NCBI GenBank assembly: GCA_024230295.1
Contig: JAAERN010000055.1
Coordinates: 1-46,978 of the forward strand
DNA from: Planctomycetota bacterium
Lineage (GTDB): Bacteria; Planctomycetota; Phycisphaerae; Phycisphaerales; SM1A02
Length of the DNA stretch: 46,978 nt
Direction of reading: 5' to 3'
The notes under the pieces were generated by a model. The model saw only the letters and a list, made by a program, of their open reading frames with translations, ran no database searches and was not told the DNA's origin. Shown piece after piece: positions 8,315 through 17,664 of this stretch. Position 1 is the stretch's first letter. Each line of letters starts with the position of its first letter. Made by a program: the position numbers and the translations under genes.

Positions 8315-9676
8315 TCATCCATGCGCCTGATCGGCATCCACCATCATGAACCTGATCTGAGCCTCGGCCACTTCTCTGGATCCAACATGAGCCGAGCATC
8401 GAAGCGAGGCGGTTCGAGTGCTTGCCCGCACCGTCTGCGCTTCCAATATCAATTGATCTCCTGGAGTAACTGGATGTCGCAGTTTGACCTTGTCCAAACT
8501 GAGCAGCACCGCGATCTTTCCTGTGTGCTCCAAAGTCTGGCTGAGCAACAGGCCACCAAGCTGAGCCATTGCTTCCACAATCAGCACTCCGGGCATGATC
8601 GGTGTACCGGGATAGTGTCCAGTGAAAAAGGGTTCGTTGATCGTCACATTCTTGACGCCAACCGCTCGCTCATTTCCATCCACTTCGACCACGCGATCCA
8701 CAAGCAACATCGGGTACCGGTGCGGCATGATCTGTTGAATCGCCCGGATATCCATGGTCCGGCCCGACTCCAACAGCTCTGCCCGTTCACGCTGCTTGAC
8801 TTGCTCCTGGATCGCCCGGCACATTCGTCGATTCAAGGAATGCCCGGACCGGGTCGCCACGAAGTGGCCAGATACCGGGGCTCCGACGAGCATCAAGTCT
8901 CCGATCAGGTCGAGCACCTTGTGTCGAACGGGCTCGTTATCGAATCGCCAAGCATTGTCAATCGGTCCGTCGTCTCCAACCACCAACACTTCTTCAGGAC
9001 ACAGGTGAGTACAAAGACCCTGCTCCTGTAGTGCCATCGCCTCCTCGACGAGGCTAAACGTCCTAGAAGACGCCACTTGATCGTCGTACTCGCTGTCCGT
9101 CAATGTGAACGCAAAGGACTGCCGTGGGATGCGGTTGGAATTCCCGGCGTAGTCGAGCTCATAGAGCACGTGCAGTTCATCGCCCACCGCCGGAAAGGCC
9201 GCGAGAACCGCATTGTCTTCTTGAAGAATGATTGGGTCGGTGATGCGAAGAAGTCGACGAGGTGCATCCTGTCGCTCGATACCGGCTTCAGCGATCGCCT
9301 CGACAAACGCAACTGCGCTGCCATCGCCAAGTGGAACCTCCGGCCCGTCGATCTGAAGAAGTGCATTGTCGATACCGGCGCCACGAAGTGCCGACATACA
9401 ATGCTCTATCGTCTCAACCACAGCGTCGCCGTTTCGGATCGCAGTTCTGCGATCACGGTCAATGGCGTATTCCACGGATGCCGGAATCTGCACAGGGGGA
9501 TCGAAGTCAACTCGCTCAAAGACGATGCCATGATCAGGCGGAGCTGGTTTCATGGTGAGCGTCGCATCCTGACCATGCATCAGCCCTTTGCCATGCACGA
9601 TCGCCTCTCGCGCAAGCGTCGCCTGAGCGTTCGCAATGATGCCGGCTTGCTGTATCGGGGCTGACTGCTCTTCCAT
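8315..9676 (-). CDS. lpxC/fabZ: Fused UDP-3-O-acyl-GlcNAc deacetylase / 3-hydroxyacyl-ACP dehydratase (LpxC-FabZ)
   Basis: This 453-residue protein joins two enzymes. Residues about 15-300 are LpxC: the zinc ligands are His92 (in V-E-T-I-E-H-C-M), His252 and Asp256 (in R-H-K-V-L-D), with the general acid/base region G-H-S at 278-280. It commits UDP-3-O-acyl-GlcNAc to lipid A by deacetylation. Residues about 308-453 are FabZ: P-H-R-Y-P at 318-322, catalytic His354 in T-G-H-Y-P-G and Glu368, spaced 14 residues apart as in E. coli FabZ. It dehydrates 3-hydroxyacyl-ACP. The two activities compete for the same 3-hydroxyacyl pool, so fusion fixes their ratio. Such fusions are known in Bacteroidetes and other phyla. 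All key residues are present in both halves. Confidence 0.96.
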   Translation of the reverse strand: MEEQSAPIQQAGIIANAQATLAREAIVHGKGLMHGQDATLTMKPAPPDHGIVFERVDFDPPVQIPASVEYAIDRDRRTAIRNGDAVVETIEHCMSALRGAGIDNALLQIDGPEVPLGDGSAVAFVEAIAEAGIERQDAPRRLLRITDPIILQEDNAVLAAFPAVGDELHVLYELDYAGNSNRIPRQSFAFTLTDSEYDDQVASSRTFSLVEEAMALQEQGLCTHLCPEEVLVVGDDGPIDNAWRFDNEPVRHKVLDLIGDLMLVGAPVSGHFVATRSGHSLNRRMCRAIQEQVKQRERAELLESGRTMDIRAIQQIMPHRYPMLLVDRVVEVDGNERAVGVKNVTINEPFFTGHYPGTPIMPGVLIVEAMAQLGGLLLSQTLEHTGKIAVLLSLDKVKLRHPVTPGDQLILEAQTVRASTRTASLRCSAHVGSREVAEAQIRFMMVDADQAHG

Positions 9677-9702
9677 ACGGATCCCGGTCCCCGACGATGG
9701 CT

Positions 9703-10767
9703 TCAGGACGATTCCCGTCGCGGCATCGAGGCAACCAGTTCGGGCAGTCTACGAAGGGCCGCGACCTCTCGCAAAGTTTGCCTGGCGGGCCGGGCGGGCG
9801 TGCCCGCGTAATCCTTCCCCTCAGGAACGTCTCGAATAACGCCGCTGGTTGCCGCAATTCGGGCTCCGGGGCCGATTTTGACATGTTCCGCAACGCCCAC
9901 CTGTGCTCCCAATATCGCCCCATCGCCCACCACGACGGAGCCAGCGAGGCCAGCTTGCCCGGCAATGATGACGCCACGGCCGATCTGGACGTTGTGAGCC
10001 ACTTGGACCAGGTTGTCAATCTTGGTTCCATCCCCAACCACGGTTGGGCCAAATTTTCCTCGGTCCACGCATGTACATGCCCCAATCTCTACCTCGGCAC
10101 CGATCTGAACAGTTCCTAGATGCGGCACTCGACGGGGCAAGCCTGACTCCGGATCTGGCCGAAATCCAAAACCCTCCGACCCCACGACAGAGCCCTGATG
10201 GAGAATTGATCTGGCACCAAGTTCGCAGTGTTCCCCCAGAACTGCCCCGGAATGCAGCACCGCGCTCTCACCGACAACGGCGTTCAGGCCAACATGACAT
10301 CTCGCATGCAAAATTGCACCATCACCGATCCTCGCACCCGCTTGGACAACGACACCTGCACCGATATGTACATCAGCACCGATGTCTGCAGTGGAATCAA
10401 CGAAAGCATGCTCATGGATGCCTGACTCGGGCAAAGGACGGAGATCGCTCGCAACCGAATCGAGCAGCATCATCATGGCGACCTCGGCATCATCAACAAG
10501 AATCAGCGTCCGAGCAGCATCGTCATGTCCGGGAACCTCGACACCCCGAGAAACCAAGGCAACAAGCGCACCGCTGTCCGGCCACAGCGCGGCCCACCGT
10601 TGACTCGCGATAAAGACAAGCTCATGGGAGGCCGCCGTATCCAGACCGGCGAATCCCGCAATGGCGTGTTCGCCGGAACCGATCAACTCACCTCCGAGTC
10701 GAGCAGCGATGTCCGCCGCCGTCAAAATGAGGCTGCAGTCGTTCAACTCAGTTACCGTGAGCTGCAC
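9703..10767 (-). CDS. lpxD: UDP-3-O-acylglucosamine N-acyltransferase (LpxD), first copy
   Basis: The 354-residue protein has the N-terminal uridine-binding region (about 1-115) and then a long left-handed hexapeptide-repeat helix. [10 protein letters not shown] (251-260) contains His258, equal to catalytic His239 of E. coli LpxD. It adds the second 3-hydroxyacyl chain in lipid A synthesis, after LpxC. The best visible start is GTG at 10767, giving a 20-base overlap with the Skp-like gene upstream; a TTG at 10752 is possible, so the first few residues are uncertain. It sits directly before lpxC-fabZ. A second, clearly different LpxD is encoded at 14490-15527. Confidence 0.93.
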   Translation of the reverse strand: MQLTVTELNDCSLILTAADIAARLGGELIGSGEHAIAGFAGLDTAASHELVFIASQRWAALWPDSGALVALVSRGVEVPGHDDAARTLILVDDAEVAMMMLLDSVASDLRPLPESGIHEHAFVDSTADIGADVHIGAGVVVQAGARIGDGAILHARCHVGLNAVVGESAVLHSGAVLGEHCELGARSILHQGSVVGSEGFGFRPDPESGLPRRVPHLGTVQIGAEVEIGACTCVDRGKFGPTVVGDGTKIDNLVQVAHNVQIGRGVIIAGQAGLAGSVVVGDGAILGAQVGVAEHVKIGPGARIAATSGVIRDVPEGKDYAGTPARPARQTLREVAALRRLPELVASMPRRESS

Positions 10768-11353
10768 GCCATTGCGTGTTCATGTACTCAATCAACTGAT
10801 CGCTGATGTCGAGCGTTGGGCTGGCAAAGAGCACGCGCCTCGAGGAAATCTCCCCAAGGACATCGCCGGTGTCTTCGGCAATTGGAATGGCCGAGTCATC
10901 CAAGATGACCATGCCATAACCTTCCTGCTCCGAGACCACGGCGGCCGAATCTCGAATGTGGTTGTAGATTCGGAGCATTGCTCGCTGCGTCGTTCGAGCC
11001 TCACGAAGATCCGTAAGCCCCATAAATGCCCGAACATCAATCGAAGCCTTCTTGAGCGCCCGTTCTGCATCCGCATATTGAGGCGTTCCCACGCGGAAGT
11101 CGTCAAGATCGGCAGCAAGGCCGTCGAGCTTGCCCTTCCTTGCCAGCAGTTCCTTTTGGAATGCATCCCCGGCCGCCCTGCTTCGCTCGACCTCGGCGGC
11201 CGATTCATCGAGTGCTTCAAGAATCTTCGGGAGATCGATCGTGGCGACAGCTGTAGGCGTTGAAGTGGCCCTGCTTGCACCGGCGTTCCAAGCAAGAAGC
11301 ACGGTGACAGGCACAACAATCAATCCGACGATCTGGATCATAGTGCGATTCAT
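10748..11353 (-). CDS. OmpH/Skp-like exported coiled-coil protein, copy 2
   Basis: The 201-residue product has an N-terminal signal or anchor helix (about residues 4-22, [15 protein letters not shown]) and then a long charged alpha-helical region (about 45-190) typical of the periplasmic chaperone Skp/OmpH. Skp trimers hold unfolded outer-membrane proteins on their way to BamA, whose gene is two genes upstream. The ATG at 11353 is preferred: it starts the signal segment and has an AAAGGA ribosome site nine bases ahead, while the upstream ATG at 11377 lies in the previous stop codon. Family membership rests on the helical profile and on bamA-skp-lpxD order rather than on sharp motifs. Confidence 0.78.
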   Translation of the reverse strand: MNRTMIQIVGLIVVPVTVLLAWNAGASRATSTPTAVATIDLPKILEALDESAAEVERSRAAGDAFQKELLARKGKLDGLAADLDDFRVGTPQYADAERALKKASIDVRAFMGLTDLREARTTQRAMLRIYNHIRDSAAVVSEQEGYGMVILDDSAIPIAEDTGDVLGEISSRRVLFASPTLDISDQLIEYMNTQWRAAHGN

Positions 11354-11362
11354 GTGAAGTGA

Positions 11363-11368
11363 TCCTTT
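11363..11368 (-). promoter_or_regulatory. Ribosome binding site of the second Skp-like gene
   Basis: AAAGGA on the minus strand, nine bases before the ATG at 11353. It supports that ATG over the in-frame ATG at 11377. Confidence 0.6.
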
Positions 11369-11373
11369 CCGTC

Positions 11374-12003
11374 TCACTGCCCATCTAGGGCGTAGGTCTT
11401 GTTCATACGAACGATGATGTCTCGCGTGCGATCAATTCGTTCAGATGCAAAGGCGATCCGACGCTGCGCGATTTGCTGACGAACTTGCGTTTCCAGAGGT
11501 GGAGCCTGAGGATCCGGATTGGTTTGAATATCCGTTGCTCCATCGTGAATAAGCACGAGATCGATTCCATCACTCGTCGCCATGTCAGCAACAGCGCTCA
11601 TGATGTCTTTGTAGATTTTCTCCAGACGGAGTGCTCGCTCAACGTCAATCTCTCGCTTGATAAGCTCCTGCCAGGCCATCAACTGGATGACAGCGTTGTC
11701 AACCTTTTCCTCCGCGGCAAGACGCTCGATCGGGTCAGTCAACGCGGCGAGTGATTGCTGAAGGGCGCGGACCTCCGCCTCCTTCGATTGGGCTTCCTTG
11801 GTAATCGTCTCGCTCTGCGCCCGCAGTTCTGCTTCGGCGTCGGCCCGCTCTGCCAATCCCTCAAGCACACCCGCCAGGTTGATGACGGCAACTGGATCTT
11901 CAGTCGATCGCTCCGCAACCGCTCCCGGCAGTAGGCCCATCGCAAGAAGGGTGCCCGCGAGCACACATACTGAAGGGAAAGTCATTCTCGAATGATTCTG
12001 CAT
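11374..12003 (-). CDS. OmpH/Skp-like exported coiled-coil protein, copy 1
   Basis: The 209-residue product has a cleavable signal peptide (V-C-V-L-A-G-T-L-L-A-M-G-L-L-P-G-A-V-A, cleavage near residue 30) and a heptad-rich helical body. A-V-I-N-L-A-G-V-L near residue 40 is the short strand that opens Skp/OmpH domains, and I-D-L-V-L-I-H-D-G near residue 150 returns to the head. It is probably a periplasmic chaperone for outer-membrane proteins, like its neighbour at 10748-11353, with which it appears to form a diverged tandem pair: both share the same strand-helix-helix-strand layout. AGGAG at 12011-12015 (minus strand) gives a good ribosome site for the ATG at 12003. It follows bamA by about 30 bases. 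Confidence 0.8.
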   Translation of the reverse strand: MQNHSRMTFPSVCVLAGTLLAMGLLPGAVAERSTEDPVAVINLAGVLEGLAERADAEAELRAQSETITKEAQSKEAEVRALQQSLAALTDPIERLAAEEKVDNAVIQLMAWQELIKREIDVERALRLEKIYKDIMSAVADMATSDGIDLVLIHDGATDIQTNPDPQAPPLETQVRQQIAQRRIAFASERIDRTRDIIVRMNKTYALDGQ

Positions 12004-12032
12004 AAATACGCTCCTGAGTCACCGATGCACCG

Positions 12033-14390
12033 CTAGAACGGTAGATCGGCAGAGAAACTGAACATCTGGTCCTCATCACCTTCCTGCTTCATGAATGGAA
12101 AGGCGAGGTCAAAGGCAAGCGGCGTCGGGCCGAGTTGCGGAATATACACCCGCACACCAAAGCCAAATGACATTCTATATTGATCGAGTCCGGGGGCGTC
12201 ATTGACCGTGCCCGAATCGACAAAGATCACGCCATCAAGAAGCTCGCCAACCAGTGGTTGCTGATACTGCGCGCCGAGGAACAGCATAAAGTTGCCGCCA
12301 ACCGGGACATCCGTCAGGTTGCCCGCAACGTCGTAGCCCTTGGGTGACACGGTGCGGAACTGGAATCCCCGAAATGACCTGCCACCCAAATAGAACCGCT
12401 CATAGGTCGGTGCCGTTCCGCCGAACAAGTAGCCAATCTGCCCATCGAGACGGAGTGTTGTGGTTCGACCGAGGAAGTCGCGATCTAATGCCAGATATGT
12501 GGTGTAATCCGCCGAGATACTGTTGAAATTGCGGTCGCCCCCAGCCAGCCCCCAATTCGTGAGATTGAGCTGCATTCGACTGCCGCTCGTCGGACGGGAC
12601 ATCGCGTTAATAGTCGTTCTCGTCAATACCACCCCGAGGCTCATGAGCGTCTCTGGCCCTGCATCCTCCAGAATATCGACCGGCTCATTGGCGCCGAGAT
12701 TAGTCAACCGAATATTGCTGGCATCAAGTCGAAGCGAGCCGTACCAAACATCTCCAAGACGGCGGCTGAGAACAGCACCCGCCGAAGATCGCTTCTCCGT
12801 GTATCCCCGATAGTCCCGCTGGAAGTAGCCAGCGGACCCACCGAGCGAGTACGGAGTTCCGAGGATTTGGGGCTCCGTCAAGCTGATGTCATACATGAAG
12901 ATCTCATTGCCGGGCTGGAAATTGATTGCAAACCGCTGGCCAGCGCCTCGAAATGCCCTGCCATTGACAAACTCTCCGAATGTCTCGGGGACATCGAAGA
13001 GATCGAAGTTGTTCTGTGTAAGCGAGATGTTGCCAAGCACACCAGAGTCGGATCCAATACCCACTCCAAAGTTGATGGACCCGGTGTTCTTTTCCTTGAT
13101 CTCGACAACCACATCACGGATATCCGGCTGATCTGGATCCGGATCTTGTACCGACACTTTGGCTTCACCGAAGAGCCCTGTTGACATGATCCGCTGCTTG
13201 GTTTGCTCAATCTCTCGGGCATCGAACCGGCGACCAGGACGGAAGCCGATCTGAGTTCGAATAATTTTGTCCTTGGTCAATGTATTACCCGTGATGCTCA
13301 CGAGTCCGACATCGGCGACCTCGCCTTCCTGCACCTCGACGATCAACGAGAGTTGAGTCGAAGCTCCCCGCCTGATCGGATGAATACTCGCATGCGCGTC
13401 GAGATAACCCATCACTCCATACGAATCTTCGATTGCCTTCGTGGATCGATCGAGGAGGTTCTGCCGGAACACGTCTCCAAGCTTGATCGTCATGAGTGCA
13501 GAGAGCTGAGTTGCTGAGAAGACCTTCAGCGGCGAACCGCCTACCGCGGATGCTGTGATCTCCTCAACGGTGTACTGCTGGCCTTCCTCAATCAGGAATA
13601 TAACCTTGGCATCTCGTTGACTCGGGCTAATCTCGATCTCGCGGTCGACTCGAACATCGATCCAGCCGCGGCCGGAGTAATACTTGTGAAGAGCCGCCAC
13701 ATCAGCGGTGAGTTGGTCCTGATCTACTTCACCTCGCCGAAAAAACGGAAACCACGTTGTTGTATCGATCTCCGCAGATAACTCTTTCGCGGCAAACGCT
13801 GTCGCACCAGCAAACTCTATGGCCCGCACCCGAACGCGTGGCCCTTCAATGATCTCGAATATCAGGACGTCGTTCTCGTCCAGTTCGGGTTCGTCGATTG
13901 TCACCTCAGCAAGGAAGTAGCCCTTGCTTCGATAAAGTTCTTCCATTTGCCGGATACCACGCTGAATCAGAAAGTCATCTCGCGAAGATCCCCGGTGGAG
14001 TCCGGTTGGGCCAAGAAGTGCTCCGTCATTGAGCTTTCGGTTTCCTACGACCGACACCGCCGCAAGCAACCTCTCCTCTTTAAACGAGTAGGTCAAGGCG
14101 ACAGTGCCATCCGATTGGAGTTCCGCAATAATGTCGATGCTGGCAAAATCACCCAACCGCGTCAGTCGAGAGATGTCGCTCTGGTCTGTCGACGGATCGT
14201 ACGGCTGACCCACCCGCGAACGAATATTGTTGAACACTTTCTGTTCAGGAACGCGGTCCAGTCCTTCAACTCTGATCGCACTGATCGGGCGATCTAAGAG
14301 CGCATCGGCATCTCCACGAGCTCCATGGACGGTCGCGAACACCGCCAGAAGCATGAACAGACTCGCCGTGATGGTTGGGAAGCGACCCAT
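12033..14390 (-). CDS. bamA: Outer-membrane protein assembly factor BamA (Omp85 family)
   Basis: The 785-residue protein has a signal peptide (M-G-R-F-P-T..., cleavage near residue 27), five predicted POTRA domains (each marked by a V-x-G-N/A strand-helix pattern, the last one near I-T-G-N-T-L-T-K-D-K) and a C-terminal beta-barrel. The barrel has the loop-6 signature G-G-R-S-F-R-G-F and ends in Phe, as BamA proteins do. BamA inserts barrel proteins into the outer membrane. The start is placed at 14390, where the signal peptide begins; the frame is open to 14642 but the extra 84 residues antisense the divergent lpxD and resemble no protein. First gene of the operon bamA-skp-skp-lpxD-lpxC/fabZ-lpxA. 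Confidence 0.95.
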   Translation of the reverse strand: MGRFPTITASLFMLLAVFATVHGARGDADALLDRPISAIRVEGLDRVPEQKVFNNIRSRVGQPYDPSTDQSDISRLTRLGDFASIDIIAELQSDGTVALTYSFKEERLLAAVSVVGNRKLNDGALLGPTGLHRGSSRDDFLIQRGIRQMEELYRSKGYFLAEVTIDEPELDENDVLIFEIIEGPRVRVRAIEFAGATAFAAKELSAEIDTTTWFPFFRRGEVDQDQLTADVAALHKYYSGRGWIDVRVDREIEISPSQRDAKVIFLIEEGQQYTVEEITASAVGGSPLKVFSATQLSALMTIKLGDVFRQNLLDRSTKAIEDSYGVMGYLDAHASIHPIRRGASTQLSLIVEVQEGEVADVGLVSITGNTLTKDKIIRTQIGFRPGRRFDAREIEQTKQRIMSTGLFGEAKVSVQDPDPDQPDIRDVVVEIKEKNTGSINFGVGIGSDSGVLGNISLTQNNFDLFDVPETFGEFVNGRAFRGAGQRFAINFQPGNEIFMYDISLTEPQILGTPYSLGGSAGYFQRDYRGYTEKRSSAGAVLSRRLGDVWYGSLRLDASNIRLTNLGANEPVDILEDAGPETLMSLGVVLTRTTINAMSRPTSGSRMQLNLTNWGLAGGDRNFNSISADYTTYLALDRDFLGRTTTLRLDGQIGYLFGGTAPTYERFYLGGRSFRGFQFRTVSPKGYDVAGNLTDVPVGGNFMLFLGAQYQQPLVGELLDGVIFVDSGTVNDAPGLDQYRMSFGFGVRVYIPQLGPTPLAFDLAFPFMKQEGDEDQMFSFSADLPF

Positions 14391-14475
14391 TCGGGGCCGT
14401 GAGGATACCTGCGGAGGCGATTCACTGCCGCCGAGGCCGACTGGATAGTACCCTGCTGACCTTACCGGGATTCGA

Positions 14476-14480
14476 AGGAG
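14476..14480 (+). promoter_or_regulatory. Ribosome binding site of the second lpxD
   Basis: AGGAG nine bases before the ATG at 14490. It favours that ATG over the second in-frame ATG two codons later. Confidence 0.6.
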
Positions 14481-14489
14481 CCACTGGCC

Positions 14490-15527
14490 ATGGGCATGAC
14501 ACTGCAGGCACTGGCCGACCATGTCGGTGCCGAACTCAGGGGCGATGGAGACCGAATCGTCGAGCGGTGCGCTGGCATTGAATCCGCTGGCCCTGACGAA
14601 ATTACGTTTCTGGCCAATGCCCGATATCGGAGCCATCTCCAAACCACACAGGCAGGTGCTGTTCTGGTCGGCCCCAAGGTCGACTGCCCGGACGGACTCA
14701 ACTGCCTGATCAGCAGCGACCCGTATTTCGCGTTTCGCAATGCGGTCATCGCCCTATTGGGCTTCCGTCAGCATCCAGATCCGATGGAGGATAATGGAGC
14801 GGGAATCAGTGCTCGGGCGGTAATCCACCCTTCGGCCGAAGTTGGAGACGGCACGCACGTTCATCCCCATGCTGTTGTCGAGGCTGGGGCCTCGATCGGG
14901 CGTGGCTGCCACCTCTACCCAGGCGTCTGGGTCGGCACGGGTGCCGTCATTGGAGATGACTGCATTCTTTTTCCCAATGCCGTCGTACACGAACACTGCG
15001 TTCTCGGGAACCGAGTCACACTGCATGCAGGCGTGGTCATCGGCAATGATGGATTCGGCTACGCCACACATGCGGGCGAACACCACAAAATTCCCCAGCA
15101 CGGCATCGTTGTACTCGAGGATGACGTTGAAATCGGCGGCAATTGCGCAATTGAGCGGGCCGCCATAGGCGAAACCCGCATCGGGCGTGGCACCAAATTC
15201 GCTGATCTCATCTCGATCGGACACGGCACGACCATCGGCCCTCATTGCCTGCTCGTCTCACTGGTCGGCGTGGCGGGATCGGTCACGCTTGGACATCACG
15301 TGGTTCTTGGGGGGCAGACTGGAGTTGCTGGCCACCTCAAGGTGGGGGACTGTGTGCAGGTTCTCGCCCAGTCCGGTATAGCAAGCGATATCCCGTCGGA
15401 CTGCCAAATTGGTGGGGCCCCGGCGGTCAGTGCCGACACAGCCAAACGCAATGCCCTCGCATCCACCAATCTGGCCGATCTCTTTCGCCGAGTGAAGAAG
15501 CTGGAACGGGCAATGGACAAGGCCTGA
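14490..15527 (+). CDS. lpxD: UDP-3-O-acylglucosamine N-acyltransferase (LpxD), second copy
   Basis: The 345-residue protein again has an LpxD N-terminal domain (starting M-T-L-Q-A-L-A-D-H-V-G-A-E-L and I-T-F-L-A-N near residue 40) and a hexapeptide-repeat beta-helix. The catalytic His is conserved as His245, but its setting is A-D-L-I-S-I-G-H-G instead of the classical D-N-L-V-Q-V-A-H-N of the first copy. The C-terminus ends in a helix with basic residues that could be the ACP-binding or trimer helix. It starts about 100 bases from bamA on the other strand and is followed 18 bases later by gcvT. Whether the two LpxDs use different acyl chains or one serves another sugar is not known. Confidence 0.92.
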   Translation: MGMTLQALADHVGAELRGDGDRIVERCAGIESAGPDEITFLANARYRSHLQTTQAGAVLVGPKVDCPDGLNCLISSDPYFAFRNAVIALLGFRQHPDPMEDNGAGISARAVIHPSAEVGDGTHVHPHAVVEAGASIGRGCHLYPGVWVGTGAVIGDDCILFPNAVVHEHCVLGNRVTLHAGVVIGNDGFGYATHAGEHHKIPQHGIVVLEDDVEIGGNCAIERAAIGETRIGRGTKFADLISIGHGTTIGPHCLLVSLVGVAGSVTLGHHVVLGGQTGVAGHLKVGDCVQVLAQSGIASDIPSDCQIGGAPAVSADTAKRNALASTNLADLFRRVKKLERAMDKA

Positions 15528-15545
15528 TCTCGATACGATGCCGGA

Positions 15546-16673
15546 ATGGCGACGATGACATCATTGCGGCACACCCCATTTCACTCGTTTCACGAAGACC
15601 ATGGTGCAAAGTTGGTGGATTACACCGGCTGGCATATGCCGCTGCATTACGGCTCGATCATCGACGAGCACAATCAAGTCCGAGAGAGTGGTGGCATGTT
15701 CGATGTGTCCCACATGGGCAGGTTGCGATTCACAGGTCGCGATGCTCGGCGTTTCCTCGACTTGGTCTGTACCCGCAAGATAAATGGCATGAAGCCCGGA
15801 CAGGTTCGGTACTCACTGATCTGCAATGAGAATGGCGGATGTCGCGATGACGTGCTGGTGTACTGCATCAATGAGTCCGAGTACATCATGGTGTGCAACG
15901 CCGCCAACCGAGAGAAGCTGCTGGAGCATTTCGAGGCCGTCAAGGACAATCACGTCTTTAAACTTCGCGATGAGACCGAATCAACCGCCATGGTCGCTGT
16001 CCAGGGACCAAAGGTCATGGAGCTGATCAGCCAATTCTCCAAAGAGATTCCAAGTCTCAAGCGGTATCGATTCACACAGAAGTCTGTGCTCATCGCCAAG
16101 TTTCTCGTGTCCCGAACCGGATACACCGGTGAAGATGGTGTCGAAGTCATCCTTCCGAAAATGATCGCGGGGCAGATGGTGAAAATGCTTCTCGGAAACA
16201 TCGATGCCGACGACACCACGGTCAAGCCGTGCGGTCTCGGTGCTCGCGACTCGCTCCGGCTGGAGGCCGGTATGGCGCTCTATGGTCATGAAATCACCGA
16301 GGAGATTGATCCTCTGACGGCCTGCCTCGACTTCGCAGTCAAACTCGACAAGGGTGAAGACGACAGCGACACCGGCGGATTCATCGGGCAGAAGGCCTTG
16401 CGGGCAATCGTGGCCGCGGGTGGCCCGAAGCAAATGCTCACCGGCTTGGTCTTGGAGGGCCGACGCGCTGCCAGACAGGGCATGCCGGTCTTGAAAGACG
16501 GGAATTCGATCGGAACTGTCACGAGCGGGTGCTGGAGCCCAACCCTCCAGAAGTCGATCGCCATGGCCATCCTCGATCGGGACGCCCGCGAATCCGGAAT
16601 GCGAGTCGACGTCAATCTTGGTCGGTCGACGACCGCCGCTGAGGTCTGCGACCTCCCCTTTCTGAAGAAGTAG
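15546..16673 (+). CDS. gcvT: Glycine cleavage system T protein (aminomethyltransferase)
   Basis: The 375-residue protein is full length for GcvT. It begins with T-P-F-H-S-F-H-E-D-H-G-A-K-L-V-D-Y-T-G-W and H-M-P-L-H-Y, contains G-M-F-D-V-S-H-M-G-R (about 50-59) and R-T-G-Y-T-G-E-D-G (about 189-197), and has the late R-D-S-L-R-L-E-A-G-M folate-site motif. GcvT moves the aminomethyl group from lipoyl-GcvH to tetrahydrofolate, releasing ammonia. The other glycine cleavage genes are not in this window. It is downstream of the second lpxD with a short gap, so the two are likely cotranscribed although unrelated in function. A start three codons later is possible. Confidence 0.95.
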   Translation: MATMTSLRHTPFHSFHEDHGAKLVDYTGWHMPLHYGSIIDEHNQVRESGGMFDVSHMGRLRFTGRDARRFLDLVCTRKINGMKPGQVRYSLICNENGGCRDDVLVYCINESEYIMVCNAANREKLLEHFEAVKDNHVFKLRDETESTAMVAVQGPKVMELISQFSKEIPSLKRYRFTQKSVLIAKFLVSRTGYTGEDGVEVILPKMIAGQMVKMLLGNIDADDTTVKPCGLGARDSLRLEAGMALYGHEITEEIDPLTACLDFAVKLDKGEDDSDTGGFIGQKALRAIVAAGGPKQMLTGLVLEGRRAARQGMPVLKDGNSIGTVTSGCWSPTLQKSIAMAILDRDARESGMRVDVNLGRSTTAAEVCDLPFLKK

Positions 16674-16685
16674 CCCGTGCTCGGT

Positions 16686-17522
16686 TCAGGCGACTCGGCG
16701 TTGCTTGAGTTTGTGCTGGATCCGGCGGAGTGTGTCCATTTCAATCTGTCGCACACGCTCTCGCGTCAAGCCAATCACGCGACCGATTTGCTTGAGCGTC
16801 AAGGGCTCTTGACCCTCAAGTCCATATCGCAATCGCACCACGCGAGCGCCACGTTCCTCCAACGTCTCAATGATGGACATCACCGCTTTGATGTCTTCAA
16901 GACGTCCGAGCGACTGCTCCGGATGTTCATTTCGACCGTCTGGAATTACGCTGGCGAAATCGAGTGCCTCGCCATCCTCCATCGTCGGCGCATGTGACGC
17001 TGATCGGTGCGCTACCATCGCCTGCAGCACGATGTCTGCCTTACGGCGAGGAAGATCCATGACCTCAGCCATTTCTTCAACGCTTGGCTGACGATGGTGC
17101 GTCTCTTCAAAGCTCCGACTATTTCGCCGCCATCGGCCAATGAGCTCGACCATGTAGGCGGGGATGTGAATCGGATGCCGTGCGTTGATGAGTGTTCGCT
17201 TGATTGACTGCTTGATCCACCACGACGCATACGTAGAGAACCTTGCCCCCTGAGCCGGATCAAATCCCTCGACGGCCCGAATAAGGCCGATATTGCCCTC
17301 TTCAATCAGGTCACCGATGGGCAACCCGCGCCGGGTGTAGTTCTTGCTGATCGCAACAACCAACCTCAGGTTGGCTCGAATCATGTGATCCTTCGCTGCA
17401 AGATCGTTGTCATTGATAATTCGCCACCCGAGTTCCTTTTCTTGCGCTGCGGTCAGCAGCGAAACCTGATTAATGTCTTTCAGGTAGGTCTCAAGGTTTC
17501 GATCCGATGAATTGCCAGCCAT
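16686..17522 (-). CDS. RNA polymerase sigma factor, sigma-70 family (RpoD/RpoS-like, group 1/2)
   Basis: The 278-residue protein contains region 1.2 (about 8-40), region 2 with [14 protein letters not shown] and [14 protein letters not shown] (core binding and -10 recognition), region 3 and region 4.2 with [20 protein letters not shown] (-35 recognition). It lacks the long region 1.1 and non-conserved insert of large primary sigmas, so it may be a short primary or an alternative group 2 sigma. Its start at 17522 is the first ATG of the family homology. The gene converges on gcvT with only 12 bases between, and is divergent from the UVR-motif gene. Confidence 0.94.
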   Translation of the reverse strand: MAGNSSDRNLETYLKDINQVSLLTAAQEKELGWRIINDNDLAAKDHMIRANLRLVVAISKNYTRRGLPIGDLIEEGNIGLIRAVEGFDPAQGARFSTYASWWIKQSIKRTLINARHPIHIPAYMVELIGRWRRNSRSFEETHHRQPSVEEMAEVMDLPRRKADIVLQAMVAHRSASHAPTMEDGEALDFASVIPDGRNEHPEQSLGRLEDIKAVMSIIETLEERGARVVRLRYGLEGQEPLTLKQIGRVIGLTRERVRQIEMDTLRRIQHKLKQRRVA

Positions 17523-17595
17523 GTCACACCCACTTCAATCTGTCCGCGTGCCTGCCGACCCCACACTGATGCGGCGAAAAACAAGCACTCGGGTC

Positions 17596-17623
17596 GGCTC
17601 GAAGCCCCCCTAGGGCCCGAGCC
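17596..17623. promoter_or_regulatory. GC-rich hairpin upstream of the sigma-factor gene
   Basis: GGCTCG (17596-17601) pairs with CGAGCC (17618-17623), and an inner GCCC/GGGC pair extends the stem. It lies about 75 bases before the sigma-factor start, so in its mRNA it would be a leader hairpin. There is no U-run after it on either strand, so it is not a standard terminator. A regulatory role is a guess. Confidence 0.35.
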
Positions 17624-17647
17624 AATGAACAAATTCCCTTACACCAC

Positions 17648-17664
17648 CTATCGACGTCCGATAG
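17648..17664. promoter_or_regulatory. Short inverted repeat, possible operator
   Basis: CTATCG and CGATAG separated by five bases. The position between divergent genes fits a repressor or activator site, but a repeat of this size can arise by chance. Confidence 0.25.

Noticed and set aside
14390-14642. Possible N-terminal extension of BamA
   Set aside because: The frame is open but is antisense to the second lpxD and lacks signal-peptide character; the signal peptide begins at 14390.
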